In this document: in pieces, positions 1 to 5,964 of the stretch
How the letters are laid out: every line of letters starts with the position of its first letter
How positions within the stretch are numbered: position 1 is the first letter of the stretch
NCBI GenBank assembly: GCA_934700335.1
Contig: CAKUXM010000020.1
Span: 1-25,866 of the forward strand
Direction: 5' to 3'
Length of the DNA: 25,866 nt
From: an uncultured Candidatus Melainabacteria bacterium
Lineage (GTDB): Bacteria > Cyanobacteriota > Vampirovibrionia > Gastranaerophilales > Gastranaerophilaceae
The notes under the pieces: model-generated
Told to the model about the DNA's origin: nothing
What the model saw: the letters and a program-made list of their open reading frames with translations, nothing else
The model's database searches: none
Program-made: the position numbers and the translations under genes

Positions 1-60
1 CAATCGTTTTAATGGAGTCCTTGAACCAAAAGGTCGCGAGTTCGAATCTTGCCTCGCGCG
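1..60 (+). tRNA. 3' part of a tRNA-like gene, probably class II (Ser?), cut by window start
   Basis: A T arm is clear: stem GCGAG (36-40), loop TTCGAAT (41-47), stem CTTGC (48-52), then a 7-nt acceptor strand CTCGCGC (53-59) and a G at the discriminator position. CCA is not encoded. CCTT (19-22) can pair with AAGG (30-33), which looks like a long class II variable arm; discriminator G would then favour Ser over Leu. The 5' half lies outside the window, so acceptor pairing cannot be checked. I could not fit a convincing anticodon stem-loop into bases 1-18, so identity is open and a degenerate copy is possible. A terminator follows directly. Confidence 0.5.
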
Positions 61-66
61 TTTTTT

Positions 67-90
67 AAAAGAGTCTTAGGACTCTTTTTT
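67..90 (+). terminator. Rho-independent terminator after the tRNA-like gene
   Basis: The hairpin AAAAGAGTC / loop TTAG / GACTCTTTT is a perfect inverted repeat followed by a T run. It lies 6 bases after the tRNA-like 3' end, so it probably ends that transcript. Confidence 0.85.
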
Positions 91-151
91 ATTGCAAGTA
101 GCCCAGTTGAAAAATTGCATTCTTTTCAAACTACACATCGACTAAAACGTT

Positions 152-179
152 TTGTAAAACTTTTTTAATGATATATAAA
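152..179 (+). promoter_or_regulatory. Predicted sigma70-type promoter of the 95-aa protein
   Basis: TTGTAA (152-157) and TATAAA (174-179) are separated by 16 bases. The expected transcription start near 186 gives a short leader with an AAGG Shine-Dalgarno before the ATG at 210. A small inverted repeat GTTTT-GT-AAAAC (149-160) overlaps the -35 box. Confidence 0.5.
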
Positions 180-209
180 GTTTAGCATTTTTAATCCGAT
201 AAGGCAGAT

Positions 210-497
210 ATGCGTATCGGGAATATTACAAGTTCATTTAGTATATGCTCTATTGATGCAGAAGAAAAAGAAATTATGCGTCGATTATTGGCATACGGTA
301 TTCAGCCAACAGGCAACAAATCCGCTGATTTAGCAAAGCTTCGTCAAATTGAAGAGCAAAAAGCTAAAACCGAAACAGTCGCATCAAACAAATTTTACAC
401 AGTTTCTTCTTCCGAAATGGAAAAAATGATTGAGAAAAGAAAAGGTGCAACAATTCTTGGTGATTACAACAAGATGATGATTAACCTTCGTTCATAA
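210..497 (+). CDS. Small protein of unknown function (95 aa)
   Basis: I do not recognise this protein. It is soluble, with no signal peptide or membrane segment. The middle (about residues 17-55) is rich in Lys, Glu and Ala and is predicted helical, with a short turn IQPTGNKS near residues 31-38 that could separate two helices. The ATG at 210 has a modest SD (AAGG) and a plausible promoter at 152-179, so it looks like a single-gene unit. Its 3' end overlaps the stop end of the opposing uracil-DNA glycosylase by 17 bases, with no terminator between them. It is called real because of the upstream signals and sensible composition, not homology. Confidence 0.6.
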   Translation: MRIGNITSSFSICSIDAEEKEIMRRLLAYGIQPTGNKSADLAKLRQIEEQKAKTETVASNKFYTVSSSEMEKMIEKRKGATILGDYNKMMINLRS

Positions 498-1080
498 GTT
501 TATCGTATTCACGTTTTATTTCTTGAATATCCTTCCACATAAGCCATTTAGGGCTTCCTTTTTCACGTGAATCATTTCTCAATAAATATGATGGGTGAAA
601 AATTGGCATAATTCTTGTATGTTCAAAGCCATACTTTTTGCCGTCAAACCATTTTCCTCTGACTCTTGTTATACCGCCAACATTTCCTAGAATAGATTGA
701 ACAGCAACACCACCACAAAGCAACATAATTTTCGGATTAATAATTCTAATTTGTTCGTCCAAAAACTCTCTACAAGCCTCTTTTTCTTCTGGCAAAGGAT
801 TTCTATTATCAGGTGGTCTGCATTTTATCGTATTACAGATATAAACATCTTTTTCTCTTGAAAGCCCAACACAATTAAATATTTTATCCAAAAGTTGACC
901 AGCTTTTCCGACAAAAGGTTTACCCTTAACATCTTCCCAATAACCAGGAGCTTCACCAATTAGCATAAGATTATGATTTGCTTTTCCATCAGAAAAAACA
1001 ACATTCGTACGTGATTTTGCCAAAGAACATTTTTCACATTTCAAACATTTTTCTTTTATTTCAGCTAATTCTTTTTCCAT
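481..1080 (-). CDS. Family 4 uracil-DNA glycosylase (4Fe-4S)
   Basis: This enzyme removes uracil from DNA, starting base-excision repair of deaminated cytosine. Family-4 marks are present: GEAPG (residues 42-46) followed by ED and PFVGKAG (55-61), KCRPPDNRNP (86-95), and HPSY near the C-terminus. Four cysteines fit the iron-sulfur pattern: C15 and C18 in an N-terminal CxxC, then C87 and C103; C12 is extra. At 199 aa it has the usual family length. No Shine-Dalgarno precedes the ATG. Instead a TAAAAT box (plus-strand 1087-1092) ends 6 bases upstream, which suggests a leaderless mRNA. The family is common in thermophiles but also occurs in many anaerobic mesophiles. Confidence 0.93.
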   Translation of the reverse strand: MEKELAEIKEKCLKCEKCSLAKSRTNVVFSDGKANHNLMLIGEAPGYWEDVKGKPFVGKAGQLLDKIFNCVGLSREKDVYICNTIKCRPPDNRNPLPEEKEACREFLDEQIRIINPKIMLLCGGVAVQSILGNVGGITRVRGKWFDGKKYGFEHTRIMPIFHPSYLLRNDSREKGSPKWLMWKDIQEIKREYDKLMNEG

Positions 1081-1086
1081 ATTTTT

Positions 1087-1092
1087 ATTTTA
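1087..1092 (-). promoter_or_regulatory. -10-like box directly before the uracil-DNA glycosylase start
   Basis: On the minus strand TAAAAT ends 6 bases before the ATG at 1080. Transcription would begin at or next to the start codon. I see no good -35 box. Confidence 0.35.
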
Positions 1093-1153
1093 CATCAACC
1101 AATTTATTAATTAAAAATTAAGTTTTTATCAAAAAGATTTTTTTAGTATAAAA

Positions 1154-1159
1154 TATAAT
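1154..1159 (+). promoter_or_regulatory. -10 box TATAAT of the 66-aa protein
   Basis: A consensus TATAAT lies 26 bases before the ATG at 1186, which leaves room for a short leader with the AAGGGG Shine-Dalgarno. No convincing -35 box is seen. Confidence 0.4.
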
Positions 1160-1185
1160 TAACAGAAAAAGAAAAGGGGTGCAAA

Positions 1186-1386
1186 ATGTATCACGTTTAT
1201 AAAAAAGAAAAAAATGTTTACGATGCAAAAGTTTTATTAGGTGATTACAAAGATTTGGACGAAGCTGATAAAAGGATCGAAGAAGAATTAGCAAAAGATC
1301 CAAACTTCAAATATTCACTAGAAGAAACAACAGGTCATGTTAATAATTACGGTGATTTAATCGTAGATATTATTGAAGAAAACTAA
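1186..1386 (+). CDS. Small acidic protein of unknown function (66 aa)
   Basis: I do not recognise this protein. It is short, charged and soluble. The pattern is a beta-like N-terminus (YHVYKKEKNVYDAK), a helix rich in Asp and Glu (about residues 22-38), and a second beta-like stretch ending DLIVDIIEEN. This could be a small alpha/beta fold. The start is well supported: a strong Shine-Dalgarno (AAAAGGGG) lies about 7 bases before the ATG and a TATAAT box further up. The long antisense reading frame over the same bases is a shadow. A strong bidirectional terminator follows, so the gene is a unit of its own between two genes on the other strand. Confidence 0.7.
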   Translation: MYHVYKKEKNVYDAKVLLGDYKDLDEADKRIEEELAKDPNFKYSLEETTGHVNNYGDLIVDIIEEN

Positions 1387-1394
1387 ATTTTTTT

Positions 1395-1442
1395 AATAAA
1401 TAAAGATTGGCGAGGTTAAAACCTCGCCAATCTTTATTTATT
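1395..1442. terminator. Bidirectional terminator, 22-bp stem
   Basis: A near-perfect palindrome (arms centred on GGCGAGG / CCTCGCC, A-rich on one flank and T-rich on the other) lies between two convergent genes. It includes the stop codon of the minus-strand gene. It can stop transcripts from both sides and resembles the other GGCGA-core terminators here. Confidence 0.9.
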
Positions 1443-1695
1443 TTTTATTTTCTGTTTTGTTCTCGGGTTTTATGCCAAGAAAATTTCTAACTTTTTGAAC
1501 CCAACCCCAACTTTCGCTTTCTTTTAAAAGTTTTTCTGGAATTTCTTTTGTTACTTTGTTATAGGCTTTTTCAGCTTTTCCAAAAATACTTTCTTCATAA
1601 ACGATTTTAACAACTTCGTCTTTTGTCATAGTTTTTTTATCATCGCTTGTTTGTTTTACTGGTTTATTGTTGTAATTACCGTTAATGTTTGTCAT
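1438..1695 (-). CDS. Small protein of unknown function (85 aa), downstream of the M16 peptidase
   Basis: I do not recognise this protein. It is soluble and rich in Lys, Glu and Asn, with polar, probably disordered ends (residues 1-25 and 75-85). Between them is a helical part with a tryptophan-containing segment (SWGWVQKVRNFLGI, about residues 61-74) that could bind a membrane or a partner. It starts 14 bases after the peptidase stop codon, and its Shine-Dalgarno (AAAGGG) lies in that gap. The two genes are therefore almost certainly co-transcribed, but the sequence does not show whether they work together. Confidence 0.6.
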   Translation of the reverse strand: MTNINGNYNNKPVKQTSDDKKTMTKDEVVKIVYEESIFGKAEKAYNKVTKEIPEKLLKESESWGWVQKVRNFLGIKPENKTENKK

Positions 1696-1709
1696 TTGAA
1701 ACCCTTTCG

Positions 1710-3038
1710 TTATTTATTTTCAGGCATTAAAACTGAAATTGTTGCATTTTCAATATTGAGATATCTTTTTGCACAATCTTTCAAATCATCAATTGTAATG
1801 TGTTCTAAAACATCTAAATAATCTGAAACAAGCGCCAAATCATCACATACAGTCATATAATAACCAATATTTTCGCCAATTTCAGAAACTGTTTCTGCGT
1901 TGTAAGCAAATTTTGATTTAGTCTTTTTAACAGCTTTTTTAAATTCTGCTTCTGTTATATCTTCTTTAATTTTTTCTAACTCAGCTTTTACTTCTTTTAA
2001 AGCTTCTTCTTTATTTTCAGGTTTAAAGTTACCTTGTACAAAGAAATTTGTACCATCTTTAAAGATATAGTGTTCTGCGTTAATCATGTTGAAAATAGGA
2101 TTTTTAGGTTTTTCAATCAAGTTTTGATTTAATCTGCAACTTGAACCATCGCCTAAAATTATTGCTAACATATCAAGCATAATTGTGTTTTTCAAATCTT
2201 TTGCAACTGGTCCAAGATATCCAAACATTAAAAATGCGGAGTTAATATGCGCAGTATTCTCAATATATTTTGTGTGTTGAGTAGGTTTATCAATTTCGTA
2301 AGTTGGATTTTGGTAGTTTTCTCTACCTTTCCAATCAAATTCTTTAATAACCTTATTCAAAATTTCTTCGTGGTTAAATTCACCTACAATAATAGTTGTA
2401 ATATTATTTGGAGTGTAATGCGTTTTATAGTAATTCATAATAGCAGATTGAGGAACTTGTGAAATAATTTGAGCTGTTCCGATTACATCTCTTTTATAAG
2501 GGTGAGATGTGTACATATTATGATTTACCGTGTTATAAACCTTTGTCCAAGGTTGATCTTCACGCATTCTAATTTCTTCGATTACAACGTGTCTTTCACG
2601 TTTATCTTTTACATTTTTGTCGTTCAAATCAAATTCTGAACCAATTTCTTCTGGAGGAAGAATTGGGTCAATCATCATATCAGCATGAAGTTCAATTGCT
2701 TCGTAAAAATCTTTATTGCCAACACCTTTTGGTAACGTTACATAGTAAAATGTATAATCTTTCCAAGTTGCAGCGTTTACGATAGCACCTTTTGCTTCAA
2801 GAATTCTATCAAAATCGCCTGCCTTGTGTTTATGAGTACCTTTAAACATCAAGTGTTCAAGAAAATGTGAAATACCGTTGTTTTCATCATTTTCATTTAT
2901 AGAACCTGTTTTAACCCAAGAACTGATATTTACTAATCCACCATCTTTATGAGCTAAAACAATTTTGTGTCCGTTGTCTTGTTCATAAACTTCTACATCT
3001 TGTGTTAAGAATGGGTATTTTACTAATGTTTTCTTCAT
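1710..3038 (-). CDS. M16 family zinc metallopeptidase
   Basis: This is a pitrilysin/insulinase-type zinc peptidase related to bacterial processing-peptidase homologues such as B. subtilis YmxG. The inverted zinc motif HFLEH (H58, E61, H62) is intact, and the third ligand is in VVIEEI near E154/E155. The usual spacing from the motif to that Glu is about 76 residues. Here it is about 91 because of a polar insert around residues 131-149 (EIGSEFDLNDKNVKDKR). The C-terminal half (about 190-442) is the inactive M16 domain. No signal peptide is visible, so it probably acts in the cytoplasm on peptides. An AGAGGAAA Shine-Dalgarno and a good promoter precede the start. Confidence 0.93.
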   Translation of the reverse strand: MKKTLVKYPFLTQDVEVYEQDNGHKIVLAHKDGGLVNISSWVKTGSINENDENNGISHFLEHLMFKGTHKHKAGDFDRILEAKGAIVNAATWKDYTFYYVTLPKGVGNKDFYEAIELHADMMIDPILPPEEIGSEFDLNDKNVKDKRERHVVIEEIRMREDQPWTKVYNTVNHNMYTSHPYKRDVIGTAQIISQVPQSAIMNYYKTHYTPNNITTIIVGEFNHEEILNKVIKEFDWKGRENYQNPTYEIDKPTQHTKYIENTAHINSAFLMFGYLGPVAKDLKNTIMLDMLAIILGDGSSCRLNQNLIEKPKNPIFNMINAEHYIFKDGTNFFVQGNFKPENKEEALKEVKAELEKIKEDITEAEFKKAVKKTKSKFAYNAETVSEIGENIGYYMTVCDDLALVSDYLDVLEHITIDDLKDCAKRYLNIENATISVLMPENK

Positions 3039-3061
3039 ACAAAATTTTCCTCTTTTACTGT

Positions 3062-3091
3062 ATTATATATCAAAATCTTAAAATATAACAA
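3062..3091 (-). promoter_or_regulatory. Promoter of the M16 peptidase operon
   Basis: Read on the minus strand, TTGTTA (plus 3086-3091) and TATAAT (plus 3062-3067) are 18 bases apart. The -35 box lies inside the palindrome at 3084-3105. Confidence 0.6.
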
Positions 3092-3105
3092 AAATTTTTG
3101 TTATA
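3084..3105. promoter_or_regulatory. Perfect 22-bp palindrome between divergent promoters, candidate operator
   Basis: The half-site TATAACAAAAA is followed at once by its exact reverse complement. It covers the -35 box of the leftward peptidase promoter and overlaps the -10 region of the rightward nanE promoter. A dimeric regulator bound here could control both. It is AT-rich with only two G/C pairs, so a chance origin is possible. Confidence 0.4.
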
Positions 3106-3114
3106 ATGTATAAT
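3102..3114 (+). promoter_or_regulatory. -10 region of the nanE operon (two overlapping TATAAT boxes)
   Basis: TATAAT occurs at 3102-3107 and again at 3109-3114. The second ends 6 bases before the ATG at 3121 and no Shine-Dalgarno is present, which suggests a leaderless or near-leaderless mRNA. Confidence 0.45.
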
Positions 3115-3120
3115 AAATAT

Positions 3121-3798
3121 ATGAATATTATAGACAAATTAAAAAACAAAGTAATAGTTTCAGTCCAAGCAATGCCTAATGAGCCTTTATACAAAGAAGA
3201 GTGCATGATTGCAATGATGCAATCAGTATTAAAAGGTGGCGCAGGTGGACTTAGGGTTGCCGGAGCACGTGATGTAAAAAACGCTAAAAAACTTACAGAT
3301 GTACCAGTAATTGGACTAACAAAACCTGATTCAATTCCTGCAAACTGGCAAGAAATTGTTTACATAACTCCAACTCTTAAAGAGGTTAAAGAACTTATTA
3401 GAGCCGGTGCTGATGTTGTAGCTTTTGACGGTACTTTAAGAAAAAGACCAAACTGTACAGTAGAAGAAATTATTAAATTCATAAAAACTCAAAACAGAGT
3501 TTCAATGGCTGATATTTCAACACTTGATGAAGGTATTGCCTGCGCTAATATGGACGTTGATATTTTATCAACAACACTTTCTGGCTATACTCAATACTCT
3601 CCACTTAAAAACAACGAACCTGATTTTGAATTATTAGAAAATCTTGTTAAGAACACTTCAAAACCTGTTGTTTTAGAAGGTAGAATTTGGAAACCAGAAG
3701 AGGTTACAAAAGCTTTTGAATTAGGCGCTCACTGCGTTGTAATCGGTTCTGCAATTACAAGACCACAATTAATCACAAAAAGATTTATACAAAGATAA
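3121..3798 (+). CDS. nanE: N-acylglucosamine-6-phosphate 2-epimerase (ManNAc-6-P epimerase)
   Basis: NanE turns N-acetylmannosamine-6-phosphate into N-acetylglucosamine-6-phosphate in sialic acid and amino-sugar use. The TIM-barrel signatures are clear: IVSVQAMPNEPLY near the start, GGAGGLRVAG, VIGLTKPD with the conserved Lys, AGADVVAFDGT, MADISTLDEG, LSTTLSGYT, KPVVLEGRIWKPEE and GAHCVVIGSAITRP. An upstream in-frame ATG (3106) overlaps a TATAAT box, and family members begin about where MNIIDKLKNK does, so 3121 is chosen (225 aa; 230 from 3106). A sugar kinase follows 13 bases later, as expected for a nanE-nanK pair. No sialic acid lyase (nanA) or transporter lies in the window. Confidence 0.92.
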   Translation: MNIIDKLKNKVIVSVQAMPNEPLYKEECMIAMMQSVLKGGAGGLRVAGARDVKNAKKLTDVPVIGLTKPDSIPANWQEIVYITPTLKEVKELIRAGADVVAFDGTLRKRPNCTVEEIIKFIKTQNRVSMADISTLDEGIACANMDVDILSTTLSGYTQYSPLKNNEPDFELLENLVKNTSKPVVLEGRIWKPEEVTKAFELGAHCVVIGSAITRPQLITKRFIQR

Positions 3799-3811
3799 GA
3801 ATAGAGGAAAA

Positions 3812-4690
3812 ATGAAAGCACTTGCAATAGATGTTGGTGGAACAAAGATTTATGCCACAATTGTTGACGAAAAAGGTAATATTGTTGCTGATATTGAGAA
3901 ATATCCAACACCTTATGATTTACAAAAAATTGAAGATATTTTTAGAGAAATCATATCTAAACATGAAAACAATATTGATGTTATTGCATTTTCAACTGCA
4001 GGTGCTGTAAATCTTGATTGCACACATATAAACAGCTCAACAGGTAATATGGTTGCAGGATACAGTGATTTTGATTTTCAATCACTATCATCTAAAAAAA
4101 GAGTTTATGTAGAAAACGATGCAAATTGCGCAGCTTGGGCAGAACACGAAATCGGTGCTTCAAAAGGAATGCCAAACGCTATTATGATAACACTTGGAAC
4201 AGGTGTTGGTGGCGGAATTATCTTAAACAACAAATTATTCAAAGGTAAATCTGGCGCTGCCGGCGAAATGCACTTTAAAATGTACCCTGACAAACGTAGA
4301 AAATGTACATGTGGTGCTTACGACTGCTTTGAAGCATACGCATCAGGTACAGGTTTGAGAAAAACAGGTGAAGAAATTTCTAAAAATCCTAATATAACAA
4401 CGTATGACATTGTTGAAGGTATGCAAAAAGGCGACAAATTAATGACAGAAATCTTTAACAAATGGCAAGACCATATTCTAGCTGGGTTAATAGGATTGAC
4501 TAATTTATTTGACCCTGATTGTATTGTATTATCAGGTTCTATGGCTCAATTTGTGGATACTGTTTATCTTGAACAAAAAACTAATGAAGAAATTATCGTT
4601 CAACCAACAAAAGTTTTGAAAGCTACAGCAGGTAACTACGCTGGTATGATTGGCGCTGGCTTGTTGGCTTTAGGAGCTATTAATGGGTAA
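3812..4690 (+). CDS. ROK-family sugar kinase, probably N-acetylmannosamine kinase (NanK-like)
   Basis: A cytoplasmic ATP-dependent sugar kinase of the ROK family. The N-terminal phosphate loop is DVGGTK (residues 7-12). Catalytic Asp103 lies in ENDANCAAWAE, followed by TLGTGVGGGII. A zinc site is formed by H154 and by C165, C167 and C172 in CTCGAYDCFE. The length (292 aa) is normal. Pairing with nanE favours N-acetylmannosamine as substrate, giving the ManNAc-6-P that NanE uses, but ROK sequences alone rarely separate ManNAc, GlcNAc and glucose kinases. The Shine-Dalgarno (AGAGGAAA) is strong. Its 3' end overlaps the next gene by 8 bases. Confidence 0.88.
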   Translation: MKALAIDVGGTKIYATIVDEKGNIVADIEKYPTPYDLQKIEDIFREIISKHENNIDVIAFSTAGAVNLDCTHINSSTGNMVAGYSDFDFQSLSSKKRVYVENDANCAAWAEHEIGASKGMPNAIMITLGTGVGGGIILNNKLFKGKSGAAGEMHFKMYPDKRRKCTCGAYDCFEAYASGTGLRKTGEEISKNPNITTYDIVEGMQKGDKLMTEIFNKWQDHILAGLIGLTNLFDPDCIVLSGSMAQFVDTVYLEQKTNEEIIVQPTKVLKATAGNYAGMIGAGLLALGAING

Positions 4691-4901
4691 AGCTTTTAAA
4701 AGAGGAATGAACAAAAGTCGTAATAATCAATTTGAAACAATGTCAAGAGAAGAAGCTGTTAAAAAAGCTGTTAAATCCTTGAAAAAACACGACGTTGACG
4801 AGGATTTGATAACACTTTTTGGTCTATCTTCTGAAGAGCTTTTAGAAGCAGGGGCTTCTTACGAAGAAGTTAAAAGTATTGAAGGTATTTTGAATGACTA
4901 A
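4683..4901 (+). CDS. Small protein of unknown function (72 aa) inside the nan operon
   Basis: I do not recognise this protein. It is basic at the N-terminus (GKAFKRGMNKSRNN) and mostly helical after that, with SREEAVKKAVKSLKKH followed by a Leu/Glu-rich part in which LFGLSSEELLEAGASYEEV resembles a small helical binding domain. The start is well supported by an AGGAG Shine-Dalgarno 6 bases upstream. The frame overlaps the sugar kinase by 8 bases and the prenyltransferase by 8 bases. Such double coupling is rarely seen for a spurious reading frame and implies balanced translation of the operon. Confidence 0.7.
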   Translation: MGKAFKRGMNKSRNNQFETMSREEAVKKAVKSLKKHDVDEDLITLFGLSSEELLEAGASYEEVKSIEGILND

Positions 4902-5877
4902 AATGTTTTCAAAAATTTGGTTTTGGCTAGAAAACTCAAGACTATTTACTATTCCTATGTCTGTTTTTTCGTGGCTAGTAGTTTTCACTTACGCATTTTT
5001 TCACGGCGGAAATATTCTAAATGGTATTCTTGCGCTGATTGGCATTTGTTGCGGACAATTAGCAACAAACCTTTTTGACGATTACGTTGATTATAAAGTT
5101 TTGACTAAAAAAGGTACACTTCATAAACAAACAAAATCAAAATGTAGATACATAACAGAAGGAAAAGCAACACTAAACGATGTTTTCAATGTTGTTTGCA
5201 TATATTGCGCAATTGCAATAGCTATCGGATTTTATTTATTTTTAAATACCGGTTTTCCAGTAATAATTTTTGCAATTTTAGGCGGAATTTTCGTACTAAC
5301 TTATGCAAAATGGTCAAGCTCAGGACTTGGTGAATTGGCAGTAGGATTAGTTTTTGGACCAATTCTTTTTGGCGGAGTATATTGGGTAATGACTCAATCT
5401 TTTAGCCAAGATGTTTTTCTTTTAAGCATTATCCACGTAATGTTCACTATTGGATTACTTTACACGAACGCTCTTCTAGATTTTGACGGAGACCAAGCAT
5501 CACATAAACCAACTCTTTGCCAAAAATTTAAAAACAAAGAAAATGCCCTTGCAGGTTTTGGTATTATTTATGGAATTGGTTACGGATTACTTATTTATAA
5601 CGTATTTTCAGGCTTTTTCTCAGCTTTTTATATAATCGCCCTTTTAACAACACCTCTTGCCGTAGAATTAATAAATTCCATGTCCTTGTTTAATAAAGAC
5701 AAAAATTCTATCCCCCACAAAAGATTTTGGGATAAACCATTTGAACATTGGGACGAAATAAAAAATACAGATATTGCAGGTTTTAGATTTAGAATGTATC
5801 AAGCAAGAAACCTACAAATGTATTTCTCAATTTTTCTAAGTATAGCAATCATTTTGCAATATAAGTTGTGGTATTAA
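4894..5877 (+). CDS. UbiA-family membrane prenyltransferase
   Basis: A polytopic membrane enzyme of the UbiA superfamily, which joins a polyprenyl diphosphate to an aromatic or other acceptor. Both Mg-diphosphate motifs are seen: NLFDDYVD (residues 59-66) followed by K68, and DFDGDQASHKPTL (196-208). About eight hydrophobic segments run along the chain, for example 20-57, 97-137, 147-167, 174-194, 219-250 and 309-326. MenA-type enzymes are the nearest guess, but no quinone pathway gene lies nearby. The acceptor cannot be told from the sequence; a lipid-linked sugar role suggested by nanE/nanK is only speculation. Start ATG 4894 has GAAGG 8 bases upstream; ATG 4903 is an alternative. Confidence 0.8.
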   Translation: MTKMFSKIWFWLENSRLFTIPMSVFSWLVVFTYAFFHGGNILNGILALIGICCGQLATNLFDDYVDYKVLTKKGTLHKQTKSKCRYITEGKATLNDVFNVVCIYCAIAIAIGFYLFLNTGFPVIIFAILGGIFVLTYAKWSSSGLGELAVGLVFGPILFGGVYWVMTQSFSQDVFLLSIIHVMFTIGLLYTNALLDFDGDQASHKPTLCQKFKNKENALAGFGIIYGIGYGLLIYNVFSGFFSAFYIIALLTTPLAVELINSMSLFNKDKNSIPHKRFWDKPFEHWDEIKNTDIAGFRFRMYQARNLQMYFSIFLSIAIILQYKLWY

Positions 5878-5907
5878 TATTGACAAAGTGTCTGCTATAA
5901 AAGACCG

Positions 5908-5964
5908 AATAAAATAAAAAGAAGAGGCGAAGCCGTTGGCTTCGCCTCTTCTTTTTATTTTATT
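5908..5964. terminator. Bidirectional terminator, 27-bp stem with AGAGGCGAAGCC core
   Basis: A perfect long hairpin with loop GTT lies between the convergent prenyltransferase and accC genes. A-rich and T-rich outer arms give a U run in both directions. The 12-base core (5923-5934) is repeated exactly at 24471-24482. Confidence 0.92.

Noticed and set aside
1..35. tRNA-Leu group I intron, as in cyanobacteria, or a tmRNA end
   Set aside because: The bases before the T arm show no recognisable intron end or tmRNA pairing, the discriminator is G, and too little sequence is present.
3106..3120. Upstream ATG as the nanE start
   Set aside because: It overlaps a TATAAT box, has no Shine-Dalgarno and would extend the protein beyond the usual NanE N-terminus. 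It cannot be fully excluded.
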